Source: Chthoniobacterales bacterium
GTDB lineage: Bacteria; Verrucomicrobiota; Verrucomicrobiia; Chthoniobacterales; JACTMZ01
DNA: 64,000 nt
Assembly (NCBI GenBank): GCA_018883245.1
Contig: VEQL01000006.1
Span: 1-64,000, forward strand
Direction: 5' to 3'
The notes beneath the pieces are model-generated. The model did not search any database, was not told the origin of the DNA, and worked only from the letters and a program-made list of their open reading frames with translations. Shown here piece by piece: positions 15,916 to 25,087 of the stretch. Both the position numbers and the translations under genes were made by a program. The stretch's first letter is position 1; the number at the start of each line of letters is the position of its first letter.

Positions 15916-16596
15916 ATGAAACTGACCTATTACGGACACTCGTGTTTCGGTGTGCTGGTGAACGGCACGCATCTTCTTTTCGATCCCTTCGTCACTCCGA
16001 ACCCGAAAGCGGCATCTGTCGATGTGAAGAAAATCCCGGCCGACTACATCCTTGTCTCGCACGGGCATTTCGACCATGTGGCCGACGCGGCGGAAATCGC
16101 GAAGCGCACGGGGGCGACGGTGGTCGCCAACTACGAGATTGCCGAATGGTTCGGGAAGCAGGGGGTTGCGAAGACCCATCCCATGAATCTCGGGGGCGCC
16201 CACACTTTTCCGTTCGGGCGTGTGAAGATGATCCCGGCCATCCACTCCAGCGTGTTGCCCGACGGGACTTACGGTGGAAATCCGGGAGGTTTCCTCGTGG
16301 AGAGCGAGGGGGGCAACTTTTACTACTCCGGCGACACGGCGCTCACGCGCGACCTGAAACTGGTCGGCGAAAGTGCTTCGCTAAAATTCGCCGTTCTTTG
16401 CATCGGGGACAACTTTACCATGGGTCCGGATGACGCCGCCCGTGCCGCCAATTTCGTGGAGGCCGAGGAAGTGGTGGGTGTTCACTATGACACCTTCCCG
16501 CCGATCGAGATCGACCATCACGAGGCCATTCGGGTGTTCAGCGACCGAGGTGCCAATCTGCACCTGATGAAGATCGGGGAAAGCCGAGAGTTCTGA
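15916..16596 (+). CDS. UPF0173 metal-dependent hydrolase (YtkL-like)
   Basis: Metallo-beta-lactamase-fold hydrolase of 226 residues, the normal family length. The N-terminus MKLTYYGHSCF is characteristic. Metal ligands are visible in SHGHFDHV near residue 50, in the histidine of AIHSS, in the YSGDTA aspartate near 145 and in VGVHYDTFPPIE near the C-terminus. The physiological substrate of the family is not established. The start was set at ATG 15916 because of the conserved MKLTYYGHSCF opening; an upstream in-frame ATG at 15876 would add 13 residues. It converges on nuoG with a 15-base gap. Confidence 0.9.
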   Translation: MKLTYYGHSCFGVLVNGTHLLFDPFVTPNPKAASVDVKKIPADYILVSHGHFDHVADAAEIAKRTGATVVANYEIAEWFGKQGVAKTHPMNLGGAHTFPFGRVKMIPAIHSSVLPDGTYGGNPGGFLVESEGGNFYYSGDTALTRDLKLVGESASLKFAVLCIGDNFTMGPDDAARAANFVEAEEVVGVHYDTFPPIEIDHHEAIRVFSDRGANLHLMKIGESREF

Positions 16597-16611
16597 CCGG
16601 CGCGGGTGCGC

Positions 16612-18273
16612 TCAGGTGAGCGTTGCCGCCGTTTTCAATACGATGCCACTGTCGCCCAATCCGGCGAGGGTCAAGCCGGCCAGCGCCGGGACGGCCGAGG
16701 ACATTTCCTTGAAGACGCTTTCGAGGGTCTGCGGCGCTTCGCCGTCGAGGGCGCGGAGAAGGTCGGCGAGAATTTCCCAATCGTCGCGGGCTTGTCCGGG
16801 CGGTTGAACCGCGCAGTTGAGGCGCTGGATGCGGTCTTTGACGTTGACCATCGAGCCGCGTTTCTCGGCGAAGCCCGCTCCGGGAAGAATCGCCGCGGCG
16901 TGCTTGGTGGCGGTGTTCGGCAGGATGTCGAGGCAGATGAGTTGCGACACGGAAGCGATTTCGTGCTCGCTCAGTCCGAGATGTCTCGGGTCCTCGCCGA
17001 GGCAAAGCAAGGCCTTCACTTTCCCGTTGCGCACCGCCGTGGCGATTTCGTGGGCCTTCGTGCCGGGCGGATTGCGGGTGATTCCTAGCAATTCGGCCCC
17101 GCGAGTGTTCGGGTTGCCGTCGTTGCACACGAGGATCCCGTCCGCTTCCTGCGGGCGGGGCACGATTTCGTGCAGGGTGATGCCGAGGTGTCGAGCGATC
17201 TTGCCGGCAAGCCACAGCTCCTCGTTGGTCATGCGTGCGGAGGCGAGCATCGCGATCTCGCCCCGCGGGATGGCGGACAATTTTTCCGCGACTTGCTGGA
17301 TGACGCGCGGCCAGGTGGATTTCTGCAATCGGCCGTTTTCGCGGAGTTGCGGTTGGACGAGGCGGTCTTCGCGGTAGAGATAGCCGTAGTTGAGGCGCCC
17401 GTGGTCGCACATCCAGTAGGAGTTGACCGCGTCGTTTTGCCGCGGGGTCTGGCGGACGATTTGGTTTTCGCGCGCGCCGATGACGGTGTTGCAACCGGTG
17501 CCGCAGGACGTGCAGATGCTTTTCGTTTCGCGCAGGAACCAGACGCGCATTTTGAAGCGGAAATCTTTGCTGGTGAGGGCGCCGACGGGGCAGATGTCCA
17601 CCGTGTTGAGCGAGTAATTGCTGTCGAGGCGCTGCCCTTCGTGAACGGTGAGCTTGGTGTGGCTGCCGCGATCGACGAAGCCGAGCACGTCGTCGTGCGC
17701 AACTTCCTGCATGAAACGGATGCAGCGCGAGCAGAGGATGCAGCGCTCGTCGTCCAGGACAATGTGCCTGCCGATGTCCTGCTGTTTGGGTTTTTTGACT
17801 TTTTCTTCGAGGAAATTCGAACCGCCTTGGCCGAATTCGACGGCGAATTCCTGGAGGCGGCATTCGCCGGCTTTGTCGCAGATCGGGCAGTCGAGCGGAT
17901 GGTTGATGAGCAGGAACTCCATCACGCCCTTGCGGCAATCTTCGACCAGCGGGGAGTCGGTCTTCACCGCCATGCCTTCGGAAATTTCCAATGCGCAGGA
18001 AATCTGCGGGCGCGGATTCCATGCGATTTCGGGGCGTCCGTCGGGTCCGAGAACCGGCTGGCGGTTGGCATCGGTTTTGGGAGAACCGATCTCCAGCAGG
18101 CACATGCGGCAGTTTCCCGGGGAAGTGAGCGCCGGGTGGTAGCAGTAATGCGGGACGAAGTGGCCGCTCTGCATGCATGCCTCGATGAGCCGCGTGCCCT
18201 TCGGAAATTGTCGCCATTCGCCGTCGATCTGGACGTTGATCATCGTGGTCTCGTTGCTGCCGTTCGCGCTCAT
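16612..18273 (-). CDS. nuoG: NADH-quinone oxidoreductase subunit G (NuoG-like)
   Basis: Peripheral-arm subunit of complex I that carries electrons from NADH through iron-sulfur clusters. An N-terminal [2Fe-2S] ferredoxin domain has CYHPALTSPGNCRMC. It is followed by the His-Cys cluster segment around CPICDKAGECRLQ, and by the 4Fe ligands CILCSRCIRF and DICPVGAL. A molybdopterin-oxidoreductase-like domain begins with ICTSCGTGCN near residue 225. At about 553 residues it is short compared with E. coli NuoG because the C-terminal part is reduced. ATG 18273 and ATG 18243 (MINVQIDGEW) are both possible starts. No other nuo gene is adjacent here. Confidence 0.88.
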   Translation of the reverse strand: MSANGSNETTMINVQIDGEWRQFPKGTRLIEACMQSGHFVPHYCYHPALTSPGNCRMCLLEIGSPKTDANRQPVLGPDGRPEIAWNPRPQISCALEISEGMAVKTDSPLVEDCRKGVMEFLLINHPLDCPICDKAGECRLQEFAVEFGQGGSNFLEEKVKKPKQQDIGRHIVLDDERCILCSRCIRFMQEVAHDDVLGFVDRGSHTKLTVHEGQRLDSNYSLNTVDICPVGALTSKDFRFKMRVWFLRETKSICTSCGTGCNTVIGARENQIVRQTPRQNDAVNSYWMCDHGRLNYGYLYREDRLVQPQLRENGRLQKSTWPRVIQQVAEKLSAIPRGEIAMLASARMTNEELWLAGKIARHLGITLHEIVPRPQEADGILVCNDGNPNTRGAELLGITRNPPGTKAHEIATAVRNGKVKALLCLGEDPRHLGLSEHEIASVSQLICLDILPNTATKHAAAILPGAGFAEKRGSMVNVKDRIQRLNCAVQPPGQARDDWEILADLLRALDGEAPQTLESVFKEMSSAVPALAGLTLAGLGDSGIVLKTAATLT

Positions 18274-18397
18274 GAATTGGTCAAGGATGCCGTGAATGTG
18301 ATGGGACACGATGACGTCATCTTGTGCGCGGGAAAAGAAGGAAGTGAGGGTGCGGTGCAACCGGACCGCCGGTCGCGTGCGGTGCGCGGTGTTCCGC

Positions 18398-18431
18398 GGT
18401 GACCGGAGTCCAAGGCGGGTGACCGGAGTCC
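18398..18431. promoter_or_regulatory. 14-bp direct repeat with 20-bp period in a divergent intergenic region
   Basis: GGTGACCGGAGTCC occurs at 18398-18411 and again at 18418-18431. The 20-bp offset places both copies on nearly the same face of the helix. They lie between nuoG (leftward) and the lipoprotein gene (rightward), about 44 bases before the latter's start. This could be a two-site operator, but no regulator is known. Confidence 0.35.
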
Positions 18432-18474
18432 CCGCGGGTTGACGAAGAAGCGTCGATGGCCCCACACTGGACTC

Positions 18475-18807
18475 ATGACCCGAGGGCTTTTGCGGATAAT
18501 CGCGATTCTCGCTCTGCCGGTTTTGGGCGGGTGCGCAACCGGAGACACGTTCATTACCGGCGTGGCGCGGGCTCCGATTCACCCGGATGATGTGTTGCTC
18601 TATCACAGCCTTCCCGCCCGCTATGAAGAAATCGGCATCATTACCGACCGGAGCTTCTGGCCTTGGGCATGGGTCGGACCCTCGCGCATCGCCCCGATTT
18701 CCGGGGAACTGCGAGCCAAAGCGGCCGAGGTCGGTGCCAACGGTGTCTTCGTGCGCAATCTCGGTGCATCTTCCGTGGTCGAAGGGGTGGCGATCTACGT
18801 TCCCTGA
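18475..18807 (+). CDS. putative lipoprotein (110 aa)
   Basis: The N-terminus has a lipoprotein signal: basic MTRGLLR, a hydrophobic core, and lipobox VLGGC with the acylated Cys at about residue 18. The mature part (VLLYHSLPARYEEIGIITDRSFW, ELRAKAAEVGANGVFVRNLG) has an alpha/beta pattern resembling small YbjQ/DUF-type heavy-metal-binding-like domains, without firm support. It is expected to be anchored in the outer or inner membrane facing the periplasm. The next gene, a Wzc-like kinase, begins 71 bases downstream. Confidence 0.7.
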   Translation: MTRGLLRIIAILALPVLGGCATGDTFITGVARAPIHPDDVLLYHSLPARYEEIGIITDRSFWPWAWVGPSRIAPISGELRAKAAEVGANGVFVRNLGASSVVEGVAIYVP

Positions 18808-18878
18808 AGCGTCTTGAAGCGCGACCGCGCTTTCCCTTGCAGAGACATCGGTGGCTGATAGATTGAAATATCCGTCCC

Positions 18879-21071
18879 ATGACAGATCGAGAGCCATCAG
18901 CCGTCCAAGAGGCCAAACTGCATTTCTTGGACTATTGGCGTGTCATCCGCCTCCGCCTTCCCATCATTGTCCTGGCCTTTCTGCTTGTGGTGGTCACGGC
19001 CGGCGTGACCACGTATTTCCTGCCGCGCCAGTTCCAGTCGAACGTCATCATCGAGGTCGAGCAAAACGAGCAGAAGATCCGGATCTTCCGCGAGGGCTAC
19101 GAGGGCGGCATGGGCATGGATCCGCGCTTCGCCACGACCCAGTTCCAGATCATCCAGCGCAAGGAGATGCTTTATCCGGTCATCGACTCGCTCAACCTAC
19201 TGCAAAAATGGGGCGAGGAATACGATATCCGGTCCAAAGAGCAGGCCTACTTCAAGCTGCGCAGCATGATCGACGTGCGCGAGGTGCGTAATACGAATCT
19301 GCTCCAGATCAGCGTCGAGAGCACCAATCCTCAGGAAGCCTCCGACCTCGCCAACACCATCGCGCAGGAATACCAGCGCAAGCGCATCGACGAGCAGCAG
19401 AAAATGCTCAACCGTTCGTTGGCCACGCTCGAGGATGAGGTGACCAAGCAGCGGAAAAAAGTCCAGGAGGCGAACGACGAGATGAGTCGCATCCGCACGG
19501 AACTCGGCATCACCGACCTGAATCCCGACAGCATGGAAGATCCCATGCAGGCGCAGGAAAAAGTCCTTCTCGACCAGGAGGCACTCGTGGCCGAAGCGCG
19601 CGTTCAGGCTTCGACCCTTCGCACCAAATACGACGAGATCGAAAAGCTTTCGGGCGACGACCTCATGCGCGCCCTGCCGACTTTGCAGATCGAAGACCAG
19701 ACCATCAGCCAGATCCTTCCCCAATACCAGGAAACAGCCTCTGAGTTGGCCCGTGCGATGCAGTCCGGCCTAGGCGCCCGCCATCCGACAATCCGTGCTT
19801 TGGCCGCGAAGAAGGACACCTACGAGAAGCAGCTCACCGATCAGGTGGGCAGCATCCGCCGGACGCTCAAGGCCAACCTCGAAATCACCCAGCGCTCCCT
19901 TGGCACCATGGAGGAGGAACTCGAGAAAGTGCGCGCCAACCAGCGTGACACCAAATCTCGCAGCGCGGAATACGCCCGCGCGAAGAACAACTACATCCAG
20001 GCCAAAAAGATCCTTGAAGCGGCCGAGCTGAGGCTATCCACCGAGACCATGCAGCGCAGCATGCCGATGAGCCCTGCGCGCATCTGGGAAAAGGCCGAAC
20101 CGGCCTCCGCCCCGTCCAAGCCAAACGTCATGCTCAACATGGCGCTTGCCGTCGTTGTCGGCCTCATCGTGGGCATCGGCCTGGCTTTCTTCCTCGAATA
20201 CCTCGACACCAGCGTCAAGACGATGGAGGACGTGGAAAACTTCCTCCAGGTCCCGGTGCTGGCGGTCATTCCGAAAAACATCACCTTTCTTCCGGATGAC
20301 CCCGATGCGACGGCGGACGCCGAGGCTTACCGCATCTTGCGCACCAATGTGGAGTTCAACCGCCAGTCGGCCGATGCGAACACCATGACTTTTGTCAGCG
20401 GCGGCGCGGGCGAGGGGAAATCCACCACTCTCGCCAACCTTGCCTACATTTTTGCGCAGGGCGGCTACAATGCTCTGGTCGTGGATGCCGACCTCCGCCG
20501 CCCGACCCAGCACCGCTTGTTCGGTGTGGACGGCGACCGCGGACTCACGGATTTTCTCACGAGCGACGTTGACTTGGAGGACGTCGTGCAGCCGACCAAT
20601 GTGCCCAATCTCTCCATCCTTCCCAGCGGCAAGCTGCCTTTCGACGCCGTCGGTGTCCTGAACTCCCAGCGCATGGTCGATCTCATTGCGCAGGTCAAAA
20701 ACCGATACGATATCGTCTTTTTCGATTCTCCCCCGATCCTGGGCGTGAGCGATGCATCCGTGCTCGTGCGCGCCCTCGATCTCACGATCATTGTCGTGCA
20801 GCACCGCCGCTTCCCGCGTGCCATGCTGCAAAGGGTAAAGCAGGCCGTGCAGAACGTGGGCGGTCAGATCCTCGGTGTCGTGCTCAACAACGTCGATGTG
20901 CGCCACGATCAATATTACGAGTATTACACGAATTACTACCACTACTACCAAGCTGCGCCCGACCAAGTCTCCGGCCCGGTGGCTTCGTCTGCCCCGGCAA
21001 AAGCCGAAGGCCGCGCGGCGCGGCGCGGTGTGCAAAGTTCCTCCAAAACCGTTGGCGAAGATGATTACTGA
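18879..21071 (+). CDS. Wzc-like polysaccharide co-polymerase / BY-kinase
   Basis: A 730-residue inner-membrane protein. The first membrane helix is at residues about 27-48 (LPIIVLAFLLVVVTAGV), followed by a long periplasmic coiled-coil (GNVR-like) region. The second helix is near 416-440 (MALAVVVGLIVGIGLAFF). The cytoplasmic kinase domain has Walker A GGAGEGKST near 507, Walker A' VVDADLRRP and Walker B IVFFDSPP near 610. It ends in a tyrosine cluster (YYEYYTNYYHYY), the autophosphorylation tail of this family. It controls polymerisation and export of surface polysaccharide with the Wza-like protein, whose start lies 11 bases inside this gene. A weak promoter-like pair (TTGCAG, TAGATT) lies at 18837-18864. 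Confidence 0.88.
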   Translation: MTDREPSAVQEAKLHFLDYWRVIRLRLPIIVLAFLLVVVTAGVTTYFLPRQFQSNVIIEVEQNEQKIRIFREGYEGGMGMDPRFATTQFQIIQRKEMLYPVIDSLNLLQKWGEEYDIRSKEQAYFKLRSMIDVREVRNTNLLQISVESTNPQEASDLANTIAQEYQRKRIDEQQKMLNRSLATLEDEVTKQRKKVQEANDEMSRIRTELGITDLNPDSMEDPMQAQEKVLLDQEALVAEARVQASTLRTKYDEIEKLSGDDLMRALPTLQIEDQTISQILPQYQETASELARAMQSGLGARHPTIRALAAKKDTYEKQLTDQVGSIRRTLKANLEITQRSLGTMEEELEKVRANQRDTKSRSAEYARAKNNYIQAKKILEAAELRLSTETMQRSMPMSPARIWEKAEPASAPSKPNVMLNMALAVVVGLIVGIGLAFFLEYLDTSVKTMEDVENFLQVPVLAVIPKNITFLPDDPDATADAEAYRILRTNVEFNRQSADANTMTFVSGGAGEGKSTTLANLAYIFAQGGYNALVVDADLRRPTQHRLFGVDGDRGLTDFLTSDVDLEDVVQPTNVPNLSILPSGKLPFDAVGVLNSQRMVDLIAQVKNRYDIVFFDSPPILGVSDASVLVRALDLTIIVVQHRRFPRAMLQRVKQAVQNVGGQILGVVLNNVDVRHDQYYEYYTNYYHYYQAAPDQVSGPVASSAPAKAEGRAARRGVQSSSKTVGEDDY

Positions 21072-21636
21072 GCTTTTCAGACCGGCGGCACGCGCCGTTT
21101 TCGTGGCATTTGTCTTCGGCTTTGCGTCGGGCCTCCAGGCGCAGGAAGTGACTTTCCGCCCGGGCGACACCATGGAGCTGCGCATCGGGGGTGTTCCTTC
21201 CGAGGAGACGTCGCTCATCACCGGTTCCTACACCGTGGACGGAGAGGGGTTCATCAACCTGCCCCACGTGGGGAAAATCTCCGCGGCCGGACTCACCCAA
21301 GCCGCCCTGCAGCGCGCGATCGAGGGCGCCTACCGGGGCGGGGAAATCTACACCAATCCGACGATCACGATAGCCGTGCCGACAGTCAGTCGCTTCGTCA
21401 ACGTGAGCGGTGACGTGCGTCAACCGCGCCGCGTGGAATACACGCAGGACCTCACTGTCCTCGGCGCCATCAGCGCGTCCGGGGGATTCACGGAATACGC
21501 CGACCAGCGCAAGGTTCGTCTTTTGCGCCGCGGCACCGTTCAGTTGATCGACGTGAAAGCTGTGCGTGCCAACCCCGCGCTCGACATCAAACTTCTCCCC
21601 GGCGACCAGATCGAGGTGCCTCAGAGTTGGTGGTGA
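21061..21636 (+). CDS. Wza/OPX-like polysaccharide export protein
   Basis: Periplasmic or outer-membrane export protein of 191 residues with a signal peptide (residues 1 to about 27, VFGFASGLQA then QEV). The poly_export domain begins FRPGDTMELRIGGVPSEE. It is followed by an SLBB-like segment (VNVSGDVRQPRRVEYTQDLTVLGAI) and ends with KLLPGDQIEVPQSWW. It is shorter than E. coli Wza, with one SLBB repeat and no C-terminal helical barrel, like short OPX proteins of other phyla. ATG 21061 overlaps the kinase stop by 11 bases, indicating translational coupling. Glycosyltransferases of the pathway are not in this window. Confidence 0.85.
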   Translation: MITELFRPAARAVFVAFVFGFASGLQAQEVTFRPGDTMELRIGGVPSEETSLITGSYTVDGEGFINLPHVGKISAAGLTQAALQRAIEGAYRGGEIYTNPTITIAVPTVSRFVNVSGDVRQPRRVEYTQDLTVLGAISASGGFTEYADQRKVRLLRRGTVQLIDVKAVRANPALDIKLLPGDQIEVPQSWW

Positions 21637-21749
21637 GGCTGCGGGCCGATCACCGTGAACCCCGGTTGTTCGGAAGCAGCATGATCGGAACGAGACGCTC
21701 TTTCCACGCATGAGGCCCGGATTCACGGGGCAAGTGAATTTTCCGATCC

Positions 21750-22235
21750 ATGCGTCGTTTCCCTGCGCCGAAAAAGATTTACCGCCGTGTGGCTGCCGAT
21801 CCGGGAAAGAAGCCCGCGGGTGCAAGAGACGGGTGGATCGGGATCGTCCTCGAGCGCGACGACCCGGAAGACCGGCGATCGCCCGGCACGATGTATGTTT
21901 ACGGGCGCCAGGGATACCTCGGGGCGTTTCGCTCGAACGAGAACGGTTTTATCGGCAGCTCGCGCGGGGTGCCGGCCGGACGCTACACGCTCCAGCCGAA
22001 GCGAAAAAGCGGGACGAACTGGCCGGCCCAGACCCCCGCGATCACCGGGCCGGGTCAACCGCCCGGGAAACCCGGTCCAGGCTACAAGGCCGATGCGATC
22101 CTGCTGCATCCCGAGGGACGCCGCGGCCAGCCGGATTCGCTCTCGTGCATCACGGTGAACGACGAGGGATTCCGGCGTGTCATGCACATCATGCACCAAG
22201 CGCCCGACTCCATCGTGCCGCTGATCATCCGTTGA
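21750..22235 (+). CDS. hypothetical protein with possible L,D-transpeptidase-like motif (161 aa)
   Basis: Basic N-terminus ([14 protein letters not shown]), then [32 protein letters not shown] and, near residue 120, [20 protein letters not shown]. The His, Gly, Ser and Cys order resembles the H-x-x-G...S-x-G-C catalytic segment of YkuD and DUF2778 (Tlde1-like) enzymes. The overall match is loose and the Gly before Cys is replaced. There is no obvious signal peptide. It stands alone between the export protein and typA. It could instead be an unrelated conserved hypothetical protein. Confidence 0.5.
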   Translation: MRRFPAPKKIYRRVAADPGKKPAGARDGWIGIVLERDDPEDRRSPGTMYVYGRQGYLGAFRSNENGFIGSSRGVPAGRYTLQPKRKSGTNWPAQTPAITGPGQPPGKPGPGYKADAILLHPEGRRGQPDSLSCITVNDEGFRRVMHIMHQAPDSIVPLIIR

Positions 22236-22245
22236 GGTCGCACGG

Positions 22246-22274
22246 TTGACAGCGGACGCCGCACCAACGATAGT
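22246..22274 (+). promoter_or_regulatory. candidate sigma70-type promoter for typA
   Basis: TTGACA at 22246-22251, a 17-base spacer and GATAGT at 22269-22274. The typA start follows 24 bases after the -10 element. A perfect -35 with a 4/6 -10 supports the call. Confidence 0.55.
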
Positions 22275-22297
22275 CCGCCCTCCTTTTTGGAGTCCGC

Positions 22298-24112
22298 ATG
22301 GAAAACATACGCAACGTCGCCATCATCGCCCACGTCGACCACGGCAAAACAACGCTCGTCGACCAACTGCTGCGCCAGTCGGGCACGTTCCAAGCGCACG
22401 AGAAGGTCGAGGAGCGTGTGATGGACTCGATGGATCTGGAGAAGGAGAAGGGGATCACGATCAGGGCCAAGAACGCCTCGTTCCACTGGGACAAATACAA
22501 AATCAACATCGTGGACACGCCCGGACACGCCGACTTCGGCGGGGAAGTGGAGCGCATCATGAAGATGGTCGATGGCGTGCTCCTTGTCGTCGATGCCTAC
22601 GAGGGTCCGCAGGCGCAGACCAAATTTGTCCTGCGCAAAGCCATGGAGAACGGCCTCAGGCCTGTCGTGGTTATCAACAAGATCGACCGTGACAACGCCC
22701 GGCCTCACAAAGTTCTCGACATGGTGTTCGAGCTTTTCCTCGAACTCAACGCGACCGATGAGCAGCTCGATTTCCCGCACATTTACGCCAGCGCCAAGGC
22801 CGGATTCGCCAAGCGCGAGCTGGTCGATCCTTCCTCCACGATGGTGCCGCTCTACGAGGCGATCGCCTGGCACATCCCGGCGCCCAAGAAGTCCGGTGCG
22901 GACTACTTCCAGATGCTTGTCTCCAACCTCGACTACAGCGATTACCTTGGACGTATCGCCTATGGGCGTGTCATCAGCGGCTCGGTCAAGGTCGGGCAGA
23001 GCATCGTTTGCATCCATCAAGACGGACGCAAGGAGCGCGCCAATGTCACCGCGATCTTCGGCCACGAAGGGCTCGAGAAAATCAAGATCGATTCGGCATC
23101 CGAAGGCGACATCATCGGCCTTGCCGGTTTCGAGGACGTGTTCATCGGGGAGACGCTCGTCGATAGCGAGGAGCGCGCGGCGCTGCCCTTCGTGGAGATC
23201 GATCCGCCGACGATCAGCATGCGCATTTGCGTCAATGATTCGCCGCTCGCCGGAAGGGAGGGGAAGTTGCTCACTGCGCGCCAGATCAAAGACCGCCTTA
23301 TCCGCGAGATGCGCACGAATGTCTCGTTGCAGGTCAGCGAGACCGAGACGGCGGGGCAGTTCGAGGTCAAAGCGCGCGGGGAGATGCAGATCGCCATCCT
23401 CGTCGAGCAGATGCGCCGCGAGGGATTCGAACTGCTCGTTTCGCGACCCGAGGTGATTTTTCACCGCGCCGCGGACGGTTCCTTGCTCGAGCCGATGGAG
23501 ACGCTCTATGTGGATCTTCCGCCCGAAAACCTCGGCGATATTTTGCAGACGCTGGCCTCGCGCAAGGCCGAAATCGTCAACATGGAGCACAACCCGCACA
23601 GCGTGCTGGTGCAGGCGGTGATCCCGACGCGCGGATTGATCGGATTCGAGACCGATCTGGTCAACACGACCAAAGGCCTCGGAACAATGAGCCACCTTTT
23701 CAAGGAATACGGTCCGCACAAGGGCGAGATTCCGAGCCGCGGCAAAGGTGTGCTTGTTTCGATGGAAACCGGCACGAGCATGGCCTACGCGTTGGATTCG
23801 ATCCAGGAACGAGGCCGCCTTTTCATCGGACCCCAAGTCGAGATCTACGAGGGAATGATCGTGGGCGAAAATGCGCGGCCCGATGATTTGCCGGTCAATC
23901 CTTGCAAGGCCAAAAAGCTCACCAACATGCGCAGCCAAGGCGATGGCAAAGGCATCCAATTGGCGCCGCCCGTGACCCTCTCGCTCGAACGATCCCTCGA
24001 ATACATCGCGCCCGACGAGTTCGTCGAGGTCACCCCCAAGTCGTTGAGGCTGAGGAAGAAAATACTCGATGCCACGGCACGCAAGCGGGCGGCCACCAAG
24101 ACGGCTGGTTGA
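22298..24112 (+). CDS. typA: translational GTPase TypA/BipA
   Basis: A 604-residue ribosome-binding GTPase that acts in 50S assembly and stress or cold adaptation. G motifs are [11 protein letters not shown] at residues 9-19, the switch with [16 protein letters not shown] near 72 and [10 protein letters not shown] near 125. Domains II and III and the BipA-specific C-terminal domain follow, including [13 protein letters not shown] and the conserved [12 protein letters not shown]. Length and motif order are standard. A good promoter lies just upstream, so it is probably monocistronic or first in its unit. Confidence 0.95.
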   Translation: MENIRNVAIIAHVDHGKTTLVDQLLRQSGTFQAHEKVEERVMDSMDLEKEKGITIRAKNASFHWDKYKINIVDTPGHADFGGEVERIMKMVDGVLLVVDAYEGPQAQTKFVLRKAMENGLRPVVVINKIDRDNARPHKVLDMVFELFLELNATDEQLDFPHIYASAKAGFAKRELVDPSSTMVPLYEAIAWHIPAPKKSGADYFQMLVSNLDYSDYLGRIAYGRVISGSVKVGQSIVCIHQDGRKERANVTAIFGHEGLEKIKIDSASEGDIIGLAGFEDVFIGETLVDSEERAALPFVEIDPPTISMRICVNDSPLAGREGKLLTARQIKDRLIREMRTNVSLQVSETETAGQFEVKARGEMQIAILVEQMRREGFELLVSRPEVIFHRAADGSLLEPMETLYVDLPPENLGDILQTLASRKAEIVNMEHNPHSVLVQAVIPTRGLIGFETDLVNTTKGLGTMSHLFKEYGPHKGEIPSRGKGVLVSMETGTSMAYALDSIQERGRLFIGPQVEIYEGMIVGENARPDDLPVNPCKAKKLTNMRSQGDGKGIQLAPPVTLSLERSLEYIAPDEFVEVTPKSLRLRKKILDATARKRAATKTAG

Positions 24113-24129
24113 TTTTTTGCCGAAGTCGG

Positions 24130-24158
24130 TTGACACCCGGGGCGGGCCGGTGTCTTAT
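24130..24158 (+). promoter_or_regulatory. candidate sigma70-type promoter upstream of yebC
   Basis: TTGACA at 24130-24135, a 17-base spacer and TCTTAT at 24153-24158. The YebC start is 150 bases further, so a leader of about 140 bases would result. The rho gene probably shares this transcript. Confidence 0.5.
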
Positions 24159-24308
24159 TTGGTTGTTCCGATTGTCCGCGCCGTTCGTCGCGCTCCCTTT
24201 TGAGGCGATCCGGCAAGTGGTTGCCAAAGTCCGGCGCGCAATCCTCCAAGAACAAACTCATACCGTATTTTTATTACCGGGGCCCGGGAACACATCCGGG
24301 CGCATTTC

Positions 24309-25070
24309 ATGGCCGGTCACAACAAGTGGTCCAAAGTCAAGCGCATCAAGGGCGCGATCGACGCGAAGCGGGGGAAAATTTTCTCCAAGCTGGCGAAAGA
24401 GATCGCCGTCGCCGCGAAGCTCGGGGGTCCGGATCCGGACGCCAACGTGCGGCTGCGGTCGGCGATCGCCCTGGCGCGCACCCAAAACATGCCCAATGAC
24501 AACATCGAACGCGCGATCAAGCGCGGCAGCGGCGACACCGGGGAGGCGGCGCTGGAGGAAGTGATGTATGAGGGCTATGCGGCCGACGGCGTGGCCTTGC
24601 TTATCGAGGCGGCGACCGACAACCGCAACCGCACCGCAGCCGACGTGCGTCTGATCTTTTCCAAGCACGGAGGGCATCTCGGCGGCGCGGGCAGCGTTGC
24701 TCATCTTTTCTCGCGCAAGGGCGAGGTGACCGTGTCGGAGGGCGCTTCCGATGCCGAGCGTCTGCTCGAGTTGGTCATCGAGGCCGAGGCCGACGAATTG
24801 ACCAGCGAGCCCGGGCACCCGCACGTTGTCATGACCGCCCCCGACCGTCTCGCCGCGGTGGCCGATGCACTGCGCGCGGCGTCCGTCCCGGTTGAATCGC
24901 AAAAGCTCGTCTTCGTCGCGCACACCGCAATGACCGTGGCCGACGAACAAACCGCCGCACAGGTCATGCGACTGCATGACGCGCTCGACGACAACGACGA
25001 CGTGCTCAACGTCTATTCCAATTTTGAACTTCCCGCCGAGGTGCTCGAGCGCATCTCCGGCTCCAACTGA
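24309..25070 (+). CDS. yebC: YebC/PmpR-family protein
   Basis: A 253-residue protein of the TACO1/YebC family, known as a DNA-binding regulator in some bacteria and as a factor that eases ribosome stalling. The N-terminal signature MAGHNKWSKVKRIKGAIDAKR and the helical block MPNDNIERAIKRGSGD are diagnostic. YEGYAADGVALLIEAATDNRNRT marks domain 2, and the acidic C-terminus (LDDNDDVLNVYSNFEL) is typical. It is 17 bases ahead of rho on the same strand, so cotranscription is likely. Confidence 0.93.
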   Translation: MAGHNKWSKVKRIKGAIDAKRGKIFSKLAKEIAVAAKLGGPDPDANVRLRSAIALARTQNMPNDNIERAIKRGSGDTGEAALEEVMYEGYAADGVALLIEAATDNRNRTAADVRLIFSKHGGHLGGAGSVAHLFSRKGEVTVSEGASDAERLLELVIEAEADELTSEPGHPHVVMTAPDRLAAVADALRAASVPVESQKLVFVAHTAMTVADEQTAAQVMRLHDALDDNDDVLNVYSNFELPAEVLERISGSN

Positions 25071-25087
25071 ATCTCACCCTGACATCC

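Noticed and set aside
17170-18402. 410-codon open frame opposite nuoG
   Set aside because: It is antisense to a gene whose cysteine motifs and length are clear, and it extends through the divergent intergenic region with no domain.
24130-24308. Riboswitch in the 150-base leader before yebC
   Set aside because: There is a good promoter, but no conserved aptamer pattern or terminator/antiterminator pair could be seen.
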